Shown in pieces: positions 10,601 to 18,302 of a stretch of 64,000 bases of DNA; position 1 is the stretch's first letter; the number at the start of each line of letters is the position of its first letter. The stretch spans positions 1,488,001-1,552,000 of the forward strand of contig NZ_CP134152.1 in assembly GCF_032164335.1 (NCBI RefSeq), written 5' to 3'. A program made the position numbers and the translations under genes. Origin of the DNA: Winslowiella toletana. GTDB taxonomy: Bacteria; Pseudomonadota; Gammaproteobacteria; Enterobacterales; Enterobacteriaceae. The notes under the pieces are model-generated. The model saw only the letters and a list, made by a program, of their open reading frames with translations. It searched no databases and was not told the DNA's origin.

Positions 10601-11475
10601 AGCGGCTGGCAGAGGTGGTGCACGACACCCGCGACGACCGGGGGTTGCGGCTTCACGTCGGCTTCCGCTACGACCCGCTGGGGCGGCGCGTCAGCAAAAC
10701 CCGCTGGCGGCAGGATGCGTCGGGTGAAGTCTGCGGGGAGCCGCAGACCACGCGCTTCGTCTGGGAGGGGCTGCGGCTGCTGCAGGAAATTGAGGACGGG
10801 GTACCGCTGACTTACGTCTGGGCCGGGCCGGGAAGCTACGAGCCGCTGGCGCGGATTGACGGGGCGGAAAACCCGGCGGTTTACTGGTACCACTGCCGCC
10901 CGGACGGCACGCCGGAGGCGCTGACCGACGAGGCGGGCGCGGTGCGCTGGCGTGCGGGAAACGGCGCGTGGGGCAAGCTGCTGCGTGAGACGCGGCAGGA
11001 CGCGCCGGACTTTGCGCAGAGCCTGCGAATGCAGGGGCAGTACCTCGACAGGGAAACCGGGCTTCACTACAATCTATTTCGCTACTACGATCCCGACTGC
11101 GCGCGGTTTACCCAGCCGGACCCGATTGGGTTGGCGGGCGGGCTGAATCTGTATCAGTATGCGCCGAATCCGCTAAGCTGGATTGATCCGCTTGGTCTAA
11201 CAGGTTGGCAAATAGATGGTGATAGAACAACTGCTATTTTGCAAGGTGGTCCTTTTAAAGAGAAATATTATAGAGATGGACAAACTGGATTGTGGTGGTC
11301 TAAAGATACTACCGGTCATGGCGGATCTGCCTATAAAGTATTTAGAGAAACATCAACATCCTTAGAATGGATTGCTGACGCTGATAAACATGGTCAGTTC
11401 ATACCTGATAAACATAAAGGTAATACAGGAAAAAGTATTCCTAAGAAAAGTTGCAATAGTATTACTATTAAATGA
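7489..11475 (+). CDS. Rhs-family polymorphic toxin, main body and tip toxin
   Basis: Contact-dependent toxin, probably exported by a type VI secretion system. This frame starts at a GTG inside the N-terminal part; the true start is probably 7239 in another frame (see the frameshift). PAAR-like segments (SPDVFINGLPAAR, SDSVFINGQPAVRSGDRTTCG) are followed by LDFVLPGRLPLRWQRCYNS, more than 20 YD-type repeats, and the core end [16 protein letters not shown] ... [11 protein letters not shown] near residue 1236, where the protein normally cleaves itself. The core is very GC-rich; after DPLGL the sequence turns abruptly AT-rich, the usual border of an exchanged tip. The last ~90 residues (GLWWSKDTTGHGGSAYKVF and after) resemble the tip family I recall as Ntox21, a predicted RNase; that is tentative. 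Confidence 0.85.
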   Translation: MTSPAPPTASAVSSFRRAPCGRITSGSPDVFINGLPAARAAGKPRPSGSPQAVVQQPQDFFDYGAALLGAAGQTLSGFWRPVEAEAEAADPAHQDTIGCDRHRGPDWLAEGSDSVFINGQPAVRSGDRTTCGATVAAGASPDVIIGGRARVVRQIRSGTTPWLLPAAMLLPLMRGRPGAVLKNLPCMLYRAGGGMAADLLINAAFASPDPVHAASGAKVLNGDDDLDFVLPGRLPLRWQRCYNSRSRTAGIFGRGWMTAFDSRIELRGDDALWLDETGRGLRFTLPPPDEPLFSRGDGLIFRAGPGGALAVADDGGLWRLYRPLRGNPARLRLASLSDEYGNRLECEYDDDERPVRIRDEPGAVNLTLHYDSPDFPARVTALSHHDGGRRWPLVRYGYDAGGRLASVTDAAGVATRGFRYDGAGLMVWQRLPGGRECEYRWRRHDHWRVVAARSSGGAACEISYDLPAGLTTVTGGDGAVRRHRWDRQQQVTHYTDARGESWLFTRDDDGLLTRLIDPAGHATLYRYDDAGNLVEEEDPAGHVRATEWLAHRALPASITDADGGVTRLAYDAHHGLAAVTDACGQTTRLERDEYGQVVAVTDANGGISRRDYDDAGQLTRVTDCTGSSTRWRYHSRGWLQAEMLADGEETRLEYDAAGRPLRVSRAEGWQESREYDARGLLKTLTDATGKRHHFRHDACGRLVATRNPEGGEVRREYDAQGRLAALVNENGARHLFRWRPGGLPESETAPDGVTTAYRHDAAGRLVSRALSAEGAAPLAEEYEYDARGLLAARHTADGVTRFEHSPGGRLLRAVTHPHGGGPQALGLEYDRCGRTVAECGENGRVEYAHDAAGSRTAVTLPDGRRLKNLYYGGGHLLGIALDGLAISDFRRDPLHREVSRSQGALTSRTAYDRHGRLRSRELLRGGQVRPAPRQWSRSWQYDNAHRPVREEHDDNPHAWRSWQYDGAGRLLAQGGGLADHERWRWDAASNPVDSGAGAVAGNRVTQLNGVRWRYDAYGRVAEKVSGRERWRYRYDGEQRLAEVVHDTRDDRGLRLHVGFRYDPLGRRVSKTRWRQDASGEVCGEPQTTRFVWEGLRLLQEIEDGVPLTYVWAGPGSYEPLARIDGAENPAVYWYHCRPDGTPEALTDEAGAVRWRAGNGAWGKLLRETRQDAPDFAQSLRMQGQYLDRETGLHYNLFRYYDPDCARFTQPDPIGLAGGLNLYQYAPNPLSWIDPLGLTGWQIDGDRTTAILQGGPFKEKYYRDGQTGLWWSKDTTGHGGSAYKVFRETSTSLEWIADADKHGQFIPDKHKGNTGKSIPKKSCNSITIK

Positions 11476-11484
11476 GCCAAAGAC

Positions 11485-11892
11485 ATGATAAATACAACAT
11501 CTGAATTCATAAAGTTGAGAAATAGTGACATCCCTGCTGAATATAACAGGACTGGTATAGAAGAAGCACCCATTGATGTTTGGATGGAACTGATTGAAAA
11601 CCATCCAGACATGAAAGTTTGGGTTGCAAGAAATAAGTCAATCCCTATGGAGATAATTAATATTCTTTCTCTTGATAACGATCCGGTAATTAGGGATGCT
11701 ATATCCTCAAAATACCCTTTGGATATTGAGATTTATCAATTATTTTCTAAAGATGCAGACGAGGGAATTAGAGCAAAATTAACTTACAATAAAGGTTTGC
11801 CACTCTTTATTCTAAAGGATATGGCTAAAAACGACCCAAGCGAATTTGTAAGAACTGAAGCAAAGTCTAAATATGATAAACGAATGAAATAA
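11485..11892 (+). CDS. Probable immunity protein for the Rhs tip toxin (HEAT-like repeats)
   Basis: A 135-residue, AT-rich gene beginning 9 bases after the Rhs stop. It has repeated helical units of the form NHPDMKVWVARNKSIPMEII / NDPVIRDAISSKYPLDIEI / DADEGIRAKLTYNKGLPLFI / NDPSEFVRTEAKSKY, a leucine-rich/HEAT-type solenoid. Position directly behind a toxin tip is the basis for calling it the cognate immunity protein; the fold is seen, the function is inferred. Confidence 0.7.
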   Translation: MINTTSEFIKLRNSDIPAEYNRTGIEEAPIDVWMELIENHPDMKVWVARNKSIPMEIINILSLDNDPVIRDAISSKYPLDIEIYQLFSKDADEGIRAKLTYNKGLPLFILKDMAKNDPSEFVRTEAKSKYDKRMK

Positions 11893-12010
11893 CTTCAAAG
11901 ATAAGCCAAAAGAACCAGATTCTATGAACTGCGATACAAAAATGATGGTGAATTACAACCGACGCTGATAGTACGATCCGAACGGCGGACGCTTTACTCA
12001 ACATGACCCT

Positions 12011-12349
12011 GTGGGGCTGGCGGGGGGATTAAACCTCTACGCCTACGCTCCAAACCCACTCAGTTGGATCGATCCACTGGGTTTAAGTTTTATAGATATT
12101 ATTGGCGATGCAGCTCAGACAACTGGGAAAAAATATCAAGGGGCTGAGATTTATAAAATCACATCCAAAGTTAAAGTTGGTGATGTTACCTTTAAAAACG
12201 GAGATTATTTCTATTTGGATAATTTGCATAAAGATCATTATGAGACATTTTCTTCATTGGGTAAGTCTAAGGGTGTCTTTAATTTAGATGGCTCTTATAA
12301 TGAGAGAAAATCCGGAAAAGCAGCTAAAAGAAAAGGGCCGGGGTGTTAG
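12011..12349 (+). CDS. Displaced Rhs C-terminal toxin cassette 1
   Basis: Starts at a GTG within a leftover piece of Rhs core ([15 protein letters not shown] then LSWIDPLGL), followed by an 80-residue AT-rich tip. The core scrap extends upstream to about 11965 (YDPNGGRFTQHDPVG) before in-frame stops. The tip has DYFYLDNLHKDHYETF and GVFNLDGSYNERKSGKAAK, which recalls the catalytic layout of colicin E3-type ribosome-cleaving domains (basic, Asp/His/Glu pattern, short). That family call is tentative. It lacks the delivery body, so it is probably silent unless recombined onto the main Rhs. It ends TAG directly before the next ATG. Confidence 0.65.
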   Translation: MGLAGGLNLYAYAPNPLSWIDPLGLSFIDIIGDAAQTTGKKYQGAEIYKITSKVKVGDVTFKNGDYFYLDNLHKDHYETFSSLGKSKGVFNLDGSYNERKSGKAAKRKGPGC

Positions 12350-12673
12350 ATGAATATTGTTCTTAAAGAAGAAATCCTTAAAAACAGAAATGATCTTATT
12401 GAGGGTACTTTTTGTTTCTCATTGTTTGAGGAAGCATTGTTCTATCCTTCTTTATTGGATGACTTGATTGATAACTCTATGCTATTTATAAAGGAGAACG
12501 GAAGTGATACAGAGGTAAAGGATTTTTTATCCTGGGTGGTTAATTGTGTTGATCAGTGTTTTTTATCACATAAAGATGAAGGTGATCTTTACACTATTAA
12601 GAACTATTCATCAGAAATAGAAAAAAATTGGATGAATGTATGGAAGCCAAAAATTAATGAGATAAATAATTAG
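12350..12673 (+). CDS. Probable immunity protein for cassette 1
   Basis: A 107-residue acidic protein (FCFSLFEEALFYPSLLDDLI, CVDQCFLSHKDEGD) whose ATG follows the toxin stop with no gap. I do not recognise the family. The context, a small acidic gene abutting a basic toxin tip, supports an immunity role. Confidence 0.6.
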   Translation: MNIVLKEEILKNRNDLIEGTFCFSLFEEALFYPSLLDDLIDNSMLFIKENGSDTEVKDFLSWVVNCVDQCFLSHKDEGDLYTIKNYSSEIEKNWMNVWKPKINEINN

Positions 12674-13024
12674 ATATGTTTCAAATAATATCTGAAAAGA
12701 TCTTCCCGGCTTTTTTTAGCTGCCCGTTATGGCGATAGCATGTCCGGGGCAAAAGTGTACGTCGGGGCTGCCGGGTTAAGCAGCGGCTCCTTACGTGAAA
12801 AACCGCCCCTGAAAAGCTATCCCCATCAGTAAGTTAAGTGCAATGAACAACCCCGCCGCAAGCAGCGGGGTATCAAAACCACAGTCAACAGCGAGAGTTG
12901 AACGCCCCAAGGGGCGGGGAATTCGACCCTCAGAGATTAAAAAGTACGATGGCACCGGAATCATCCCTATGATCCGATTGGGCTGGGAGGTGGGTTAAAC
13001 ACATACGCCTACGCTCCAAACCCA
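12674..13024. other. Gap between cassettes 1 and 2: GC-rich hairpins and Rhs-core scrap
   Basis: No gene seen. Two close hairpins stand out: CCCCGCCGCAAGCAGCGGGG at 12851-12870 and CGCCCCAAGGGGCG at 12903-12916, then GGAATTCGACCCTCAGAG. The arrangement reminds me of right ends of IS200/IS605-type elements, but I cannot confirm that. From about 12975 a scrap of Rhs core (DPIGLGGGLNTYAYAPNP) leads into the next cassette. Confidence 0.4.
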
Positions 13025-13441
13025 TTGAGCTGGATCGATCCGCTTGGGTTGAGTGGTGATAATGTATTTATACATTATACCGACAAGGCTGGTTTCGAGA
13101 GTATAATGAAAACGGGTGTTCTTGAAGCGAATGCTAAGGGCAAGGTTTATATAACGGATATATTAATGTCTCCAAAGGATGTTATGAGGGATATTCTTAT
13201 CAATGATCCTAAGCACGTAGGAAGAGGAGATTATGCGATTATCTTTAAAGCAGACCCTGTTCAAATGGGCAACATAAAAGCCTCATCAGCCCTTGAATAC
13301 ATACATTCAGGCAGAATAAAATTGAATGACGTACTCTACTCAGGGAGCAACCCTTACTCGTTAACATCCAAAATGGAGTATGAAACTCGTAATAAACTAA
13401 CTACGAATCAGATGAATGCAAGAGGTAAGTGTAGTGGCTGA
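13025..13441 (+). CDS. Displaced Rhs C-terminal toxin cassette 2, possible ADP-ribosyltransferase
   Basis: Follows the core scrap [11 protein letters not shown] directly; the listed start is a TTG inside it, so the real open frame is a headless tip. The tip begins VFIHYTDKAGFESIMKTGVLEA and contains VYITDILMSPKDV and GDYAIIFKADP. The HYTD...G(F/Y).I..(S/T)G pattern resembles the HYD1-type ADP-ribosyltransferase toxins of polymorphic systems. Family resemblance is from memory. The stop overlaps the start of the next gene. Confidence 0.6.
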   Translation: MSWIDPLGLSGDNVFIHYTDKAGFESIMKTGVLEANAKGKVYITDILMSPKDVMRDILINDPKHVGRGDYAIIFKADPVQMGNIKASSALEYIHSGRIKLNDVLYSGSNPYSLTSKMEYETRNKLTTNQMNARGKCSG

Positions 13442-13763
13442 GAATGAGAAAAAAATAAATATTACACAAGATGAGATTAGTGCGCTCAAAAAACTCATTA
13501 TGTATATTAAGTTCTCTTGTGATGATGTCGAGTCATTACAATATGCTGGAAGTTATGCGATCAATAACTTCTTTGATAAGCTTATTGAGGCTGACTATCT
13601 TGGTGAGTATGAAAAGAAATTTTATAGTAAAAGAAATTTAGATAATGAAGTTATTGTAATGAGTAAAATCAAAGCACACGAAGATGAATCTATTAATAAA
13701 ATGAGTGAAGACACATTGCAAGAAGTGTTTAAAGAGTGTCTTCATCCATTTAAGTCTGAGTGA
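13434..13763 (+). CDS. Probable immunity protein for cassette 2
   Basis: About 109 residues if started at the GTG at 13434, which has AGAGGT 8 bases upstream and overlaps the toxin stop by 8 bases; an in-frame ATG at 13416 lacks a Shine-Dalgarno. Helical, acidic, with DEISALKKLIMYIKFSCDDVES. Family not recognised; role inferred from position. Confidence 0.55.
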   Translation: MAENEKKINITQDEISALKKLIMYIKFSCDDVESLQYAGSYAINNFFDKLIEADYLGEYEKKFYSKRNLDNEVIVMSKIKAHEDESINKMSEDTLQEVFKECLHPFKSE

Positions 13764-13827
13764 ATAACATTATTATGATCTTGTAATAAAAAAGAGAGGG
13801 TAAGCATAGAGTTGCTCTCTCATGTTT

Positions 13828-13990
13828 TTACATCCATTTAATATTGCTGTCAGTTTTAATAACCACCAGGTCGGGGATCTCGCTAATCTCCAGTGATGCC
13901 CGGTCAGGTCGATTTGCGTCAGTCAGTCCCCCGCCAGATACAGCTCACCGCTATCCCGCACCCAGTCCGCATTGAGTTGAGTGATATTTC
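13828..13990 (-). pseudogene. Decayed reading-frame fragment on the minus strand
   Basis: On the minus strand the sequence DWVRDSGELYLAGD is followed, after a frame change, by LEISEIPDLVVIKTDSNIKWM and a TAA at 13828. This looks like the end of a protein broken by a frameshift, left over from another immunity or cassette gene. The remainder of 13764-14150 is AT-rich with no gene seen. Confidence 0.3.
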
Positions 13991-14235
13991 TGTACTCAAT
14001 AAGTCTGTGCTTAATTTACTATTTGATATTAAATAATTTTATACAGATAAAAACTATCATGGTAGGGCGATAGCATATGAACTATGATACAAAATACCTG
14101 ACCCATTACGACCCCAATAGGCAGTGCGATCTGCAAATCGGGCGGTTTACGTAACAAGATCCGATTGGGCTGGCGGGCGGGCTGAATCTGTATCAGTATG
14201 CGCCGAATCCGCTAAGCTGGATTGATCCTTGGGGA

Positions 14236-14541
14236 TTGACGGCTTGCTCAATTACGAGTCGAGTTAAAGAAGAATCGGCTCTATTGAAAGAAGCCCAGAA
14301 ATTATCGCAAGATGAAAGTCGAGGGATTAATTCTCTCTTAGCACAGGTTCGTCAAGGAAATATGAATCCTGGCATAGGTACTAAAGTTTTTGATGGTATT
14401 ACCGAATTCAGACACAGGAGCGGCGGACGTATTTATGCTATTGTGATTGGCAGTAAAGTTCAAATTATTGGTTATTCAGGAAAAGGTAATCAGCCTAAGG
14501 TGATTAATATAATTAAAGAAATATATAATGGGAGATTATAA
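14236..14541 (+). CDS. Displaced Rhs C-terminal toxin cassette 3
   Basis: Sits behind a core scrap from 14156 ([18 protein letters not shown] then [11 protein letters not shown]) that is closed upstream by a TAA replacing a codon of the RFTQPDP motif. The listed start is a TTG in this scrap. The ~100-residue tip ([47 protein letters not shown]) has the length and strand/helix pattern of RelE/colicin-D-like RNase folds; this is a weak fold guess. Two bases separate its stop from the next ATG. Confidence 0.6.
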   Translation: MTACSITSRVKEESALLKEAQKLSQDESRGINSLLAQVRQGNMNPGIGTKVFDGITEFRHRSGGRIYAIVIGSKVQIIGYSGKGNQPKVINIIKEIYNGRL

Positions 14542-14543
14542 TA

Positions 14544-14840
14544 ATGCATTCTAATAATTTTCAACTTGAAGTATGGCGTGAGTTCGGCAATTCTGAAGAT
14601 ATTGAATTCTATATATATTTTAATGGGGTGAGATTTTACGGATGGGCTTTTACTTTAAAAGGAGTAGAGGCAGTAATGAAAAAAGACAAAATTACTGATG
14701 AGAGTGCCGGAGGAAAGTATTTCTGGGCAGAGAACTTTATTATAATAGATGTTATCACAGAAGATTGCCTGAAGGCAGTGATTTCTGATCTAATCCGTTC
14801 AGACCCTGAAGTATTAGGGACGATTTTTTCAATTGTATAA
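14544..14840 (+). CDS. Probable immunity protein for cassette 3
   Basis: A 98-residue protein (NFQLEVWREFGNSEDIEFYI, KYFWAENFIIIDVITEDCL) that begins two bases after the toxin stop. Family not recognised; immunity role inferred from position. Confidence 0.55.
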   Translation: MHSNNFQLEVWREFGNSEDIEFYIYFNGVRFYGWAFTLKGVEAVMKKDKITDESAGGKYFWAENFIIIDVITEDCLKAVISDLIRSDPEVLGTIFSIV

Positions 14841-14951
14841 TTTATAACGTGAGTTGTAGGGGCAGAAATGATAATTATGCACCCTGTGAATCTTTACTTT
14901 TAACCATCTGTATTCAAGCTCAGTCAAGTCGCTTAGCTACATCAATCTCTT

Positions 14952-15393
14952 GCGCAGAGCCTGCGAATGCAGGGGCAGTACCTCGACAGGGAAACCGGGC
15001 TTCACTACAATCTATTCCGCTACTACGATCCCGACTGCGCGCGGTTTACCCAGCCGGACCCGATAGGGCGGGCTGAATCTGTATCAGTATGCGCCGAATC
15101 CGCTGGAGTGGGTGAACCCGCTGGGGTTAGCAAAAGTTATATGTGCAGGAACACCAAAGGATGCACTAAAGAACGTTAATAGAGGTCAGGGACCTAAAGA
15201 TATCAACCGCATTGATGAGCCAGAACAAAGTGTTCCTCGGTGTCAATGGCATGCTCATCAGACAAAGCCCGAAAAAGGTAAACATCCGGCATCAAACCAG
15301 TATGGCTCAATTCATGATGGTCCCCCCTTATTTACTAAGGAGGCTTTAAAATGGCTAGCTTGGGTGAGTATATATTTAAGAATGCTCACATAA
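14952..15393 (+). pseudogene. Displaced Rhs C-terminal toxin cassette 4, broken
   Basis: A longer piece of core ([15 protein letters not shown] through RFTQPDPIG), nearly identical to the main gene around 11029-11130. It then loses bases of the GLAGG stretch, which shifts the frame; the tip continues in another frame as [65 protein letters not shown]. It ends early, so it is a truncated toxin. The WHAHQ and SIHDG motifs are those of a tip family often seen on Rhs proteins, whose name I do not recall. Because core and tip are in different frames, it cannot act as it stands. Confidence 0.6.
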
Positions 15394-15415
15394 CTTAAAT
15401 TGACTATTAAGATGA

Positions 15416-15651
15416 ATGGCAGCCAATAGCCTGGATGTGAGAGAAGTTAAGTGGATTTATGACAGGGAAATGACGATAGTGATTTAGTCTCTCTTCAGGA
15501 AATGTCATTACTGGTAAATATTGATAAATCAGAATGCTCATTCAATTTCATCATACATACGATTAACCTGATGGAAGAATATAATGATAACTTTGGTGAC
15601 GACATAACTCAGATTTTGCAAGCTCAGCAAAGCATCAAGATATTATCATAA
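15416..15651 (+). pseudogene. Remnant of the immunity gene of cassette 4
   Basis: MAANSLDVREVKWIYDRE begins at 15416 and runs into a stop at about 15487. A one-base change of frame continues as NDDSDLVSLQEMSLLVNIDK ... EEYNDNFGDDITQILQAQ to a TAA at 15649. An ATG at 15502 could still express the last 49 residues. Position behind cassette 4 suggests its former immunity gene. Confidence 0.45.
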
Positions 15652-15771
15652 TCATATAAAATAAGTGGGAAGCGACTCTTTCGATTTTTTAGCTTCAGCC
15701 GACTTGACCTGGGCAGAATCTGACAACCTTTCCTCAATATTGATAGATTGGTTCGGCACAACTACCGTCAT
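15652..15771 (-). other. Short minus-strand frame, possibly the tail of a lost gene
   Basis: MTVVVPNQSINIEERLSDSA then QVKSAEAKKSKESLPTYFI; the frame is open upstream (GEDSIKNFAYQLRQP). It reads like the C terminus of a protein, but no family is recognised and it may be chance. Bases 15772-15896 hold only the ybgA leader. Confidence 0.2.
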
Positions 15772-15896
15772 GGGTTGCCTGAGCTGATATGCAAAATTTT
15801 TAATTGAATCTTCCCCCTGTCTTCAACCTTCCCGTGCCACCGTCTTCAGTTTCAGCTACACTTAAACCTCTACAAGATTTAAGGGGTTGTACAACT

Positions 15897-16853
15897 ATGA
15901 GCGATAAAATTCCAATTGGCATCAGTGCTTGTCTGCTTGGTGACAGCGTCCGTTTTGACGGCGGTCACAAACGTTTTGCTTTTGCCACTGATGAACTCGC
16001 TCCTTTTGTGCGCTTTGAACCGGTTTGCCCTGAAGTCGCCATCGGTTTACAGACGCCGCGTCCGGCGCTGCGGCTGGTGAAAGCGCAACAGGATGAGGTG
16101 GCGCTCTGCTACAGCAAGCAGGGTGGTGACGATATCACCGATAAGATGCAGGCATTCTCCAGGGAAAAGGTGGCGCATCTACACCATCTGTGCGGCTATA
16201 TCGTCTGTGCTAAATCACCCAGCTGCGGGATGGAGCGGGTGCGGATTTATGAATCCGACACGAATAACAATCGAAAAGCCGGGACAGGGATTTTCACCCG
16301 CGAGCTGATGCGCGCAATTCCCTGGCTACCGGTTGAGGAAGATGGGCGGCTGCATGACGATGCCATCCGGGAAAATTTTGTCGAGCGGGTTTACGCGCTG
16401 TATGAGTTTAATCAGCTGTGTAAGTCAGGCCTGACCCGCCACGGCCTGATGGAATTTCACAGCCGTTACAAGCTTTTGCTGTTGGCGCATTCTCAACCAC
16501 AATATCGCGAACTGGGCCGTTTTGTTGCCGCGATGGAGCAATGGGAGTCGCTGGAGGAGTATGCGGTTGAGTATCGTAATCGTCTGATGAGCCTGCTGGC
16601 ACAGCAAGCGACGCGCAGTAATCACACTAATGTGCTGATGCATGTTCAAGGTTATTTCCGTAAGCAGCTGACTTCGCCACAACGGCAGGAGCTGGCGACG
16701 CTGATTGACCGCTATCGGCAGGGGATCCAGCCGCTGCTGGCGCCGATTACCTTACTTAAACACTATATGGCGGAATTTCCGGATGCTTATCTGGCTCAGC
16801 AGCGCTATTTCGAACCCTATCCGGAAGCGCTGCGTTTGCGCTACGGTCACTGA
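15897..16853 (+). CDS. ybgA: YbgA: DUF523 + DUF1722 fusion protein
   Basis: A 318-residue protein of unknown biochemical role. The DUF523 part (about 1-150) has GISACLLGDSVRFDGGHK, FEPVCPEVAIGLQTPRPALR and CAKSPSCGMERVRIY with conserved cysteines; the DUF1722 part (about 190-318) has LMEFHSRYKLLLLAHS and VLMHVQGYFRK. E. coli YbgA, as I recall, has only the second part (169 residues). The ATG at 15897 (MSDKIPIGISACL) is preceded by AAGGGG; the frame is open 31 codons further upstream but those residues look non-coding. It is followed 15 bases later by phrB, its usual partner. Confidence 0.9.
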   Translation: MSDKIPIGISACLLGDSVRFDGGHKRFAFATDELAPFVRFEPVCPEVAIGLQTPRPALRLVKAQQDEVALCYSKQGGDDITDKMQAFSREKVAHLHHLCGYIVCAKSPSCGMERVRIYESDTNNNRKAGTGIFTRELMRAIPWLPVEEDGRLHDDAIRENFVERVYALYEFNQLCKSGLTRHGLMEFHSRYKLLLLAHSQPQYRELGRFVAAMEQWESLEEYAVEYRNRLMSLLAQQATRSNHTNVLMHVQGYFRKQLTSPQRQELATLIDRYRQGIQPLLAPITLLKHYMAEFPDAYLAQQRYFEPYPEALRLRYGH

Positions 16854-16868
16854 TACGGCAGGAGTTTT

Positions 16869-18290
16869 ATGACCACCCATCTGGTCTGGCTGCGTAATGA
16901 TTTGCGCGTCAATGATAATACCGCGCTGTACGCCGCGTGCCGCGACACTAAGGCGAAAGTTATCGCCCTGTTTATTGCCACCCCGGTACAGTGGCAGCAA
17001 CATCAGATGGCGCCGCGTCAGGCGGCGTTTATTTATGACAATCTGCAGTTGATGCAGCAGGAGCTGGCCGGGCGTGGTATCCCGCTGCACTATTTACAGT
17101 GCGATGATTTTGCGGCGTCGGTAGAGCAGCTGGCTGAATTTTGCCAGCAACATCAGGTCGATCGCCTGTTCTATAACTATCAGTATGAGGTTAACGAACG
17201 GCAACGCGATGCGGCGGCGGAAAAATTATTGTTCGATCAGGATATTATTGCTCAGGGATTTGATGACAGCCTGCTGTTGCCGCCGGGCAGCGTGCAGACG
17301 GGTAATCGGGAAATGTACAAGGTGTTTACGCCCTTCAGCAAAGCTTTTGTTAAACGCCTGCACCAGGGCTTGCCGGAGTGCGTGCCCGCACCGCAAGCGC
17401 GTGAGGGCGCACCGCTGAAAAAACTCCCCCGGCTGGAGCCGTTCGACTACCCACGACAGTCTTACGATCAGCAGCTTTTTGCTGCCGGCGAGCAGGCGGC
17501 AATTAAACAATTGCGTCATTTCTGCCAGCAAGCGGTGACTGACTATCCCAGCCAGCGCGATATTCCGGCGACAGATGGCACCAGCCGACTGTCGGTGTAT
17601 CTGACCACCGGTGTGTTATCGCCGCGTCAGTGCCTGCATCGATTGCTGAAGCAACATCCGAAGGCGCTGGAAGGTGACGACAGCTTTATCTGGCTGAATG
17701 AGCTGATCTGGCGCGAGTTTTATCGCCATTTGCTGGTTGCCTATCCGTCACTGTGCCGCCATCAGCCCTTCACCGTCTGGACTAAAAAGGTCAAATGGCG
17801 TCATGATGACAGTCAGCTGAAGGCCTGGCAGCAGGGTAAAACCGGCTATCCGATAGTTGATGCTGCCATGCGTCAGTTGAATACACTGGGCTGGATGCAT
17901 AACCGTTTGCGGATGATCACCGCCAGTTTTCTGGTTAAGGATCTGCTGATCGACTGGCGCGAAGGCGAGCGCTACTTTATGTCACAGCTGATCGACGGCG
18001 ATCTGGCGGCTAATAACGGTGGCTGGCAGTGGGCGGCGTCTACCGGCACCGATGCGGCACCCTATTTTCGTATTTTCAACCCGATTACTCAGGGTGAACG
18101 CTTTGATAGTAAAGGCGAATTTATTCGCCACTGGCTGCCGGAACTCCAGCAGGTGCCAGACGACGCAATTCATCAGCCGCAGCTGTGGGCAAAGAAAAAT
18201 CAGCAAAAACTCGATTATCCTGAGCCTTTGGTAGACCATAAGGAAGCACGTAAAAGAACACTGGAAGCCTTTGAGGCAGCAAGAAAATAG
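16869..18290 (+). CDS. phrB: Deoxyribodipyrimidine photolyase (class I CPD)
   Basis: Light-driven repair enzyme that splits cyclobutane pyrimidine dimers using FADH- and an antenna cofactor. It has 473 residues, the family length. The N-terminal antenna domain begins MTTHLVWLRNDLRVNDN; the FAD domain shows WLNELIWREFYRHL, GYPIVDAAMRQLNTLGWMHN, RMITASFLVKDLLIDW and the signature NNGGWQWAASTGTDAAPYFR. It lies in an operon with ybgA and probably ybgI (12 bases to the next start). Confidence 0.97.
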   Translation: MTTHLVWLRNDLRVNDNTALYAACRDTKAKVIALFIATPVQWQQHQMAPRQAAFIYDNLQLMQQELAGRGIPLHYLQCDDFAASVEQLAEFCQQHQVDRLFYNYQYEVNERQRDAAAEKLLFDQDIIAQGFDDSLLLPPGSVQTGNREMYKVFTPFSKAFVKRLHQGLPECVPAPQAREGAPLKKLPRLEPFDYPRQSYDQQLFAAGEQAAIKQLRHFCQQAVTDYPSQRDIPATDGTSRLSVYLTTGVLSPRQCLHRLLKQHPKALEGDDSFIWLNELIWREFYRHLLVAYPSLCRHQPFTVWTKKVKWRHDDSQLKAWQQGKTGYPIVDAAMRQLNTLGWMHNRLRMITASFLVKDLLIDWREGERYFMSQLIDGDLAANNGGWQWAASTGTDAAPYFRIFNPITQGERFDSKGEFIRHWLPELQQVPDDAIHQPQLWAKKNQQKLDYPEPLVDHKEARKRTLEAFEAARK

Positions 18291-18302
18291 GCAGGTAAAA
18301 CA

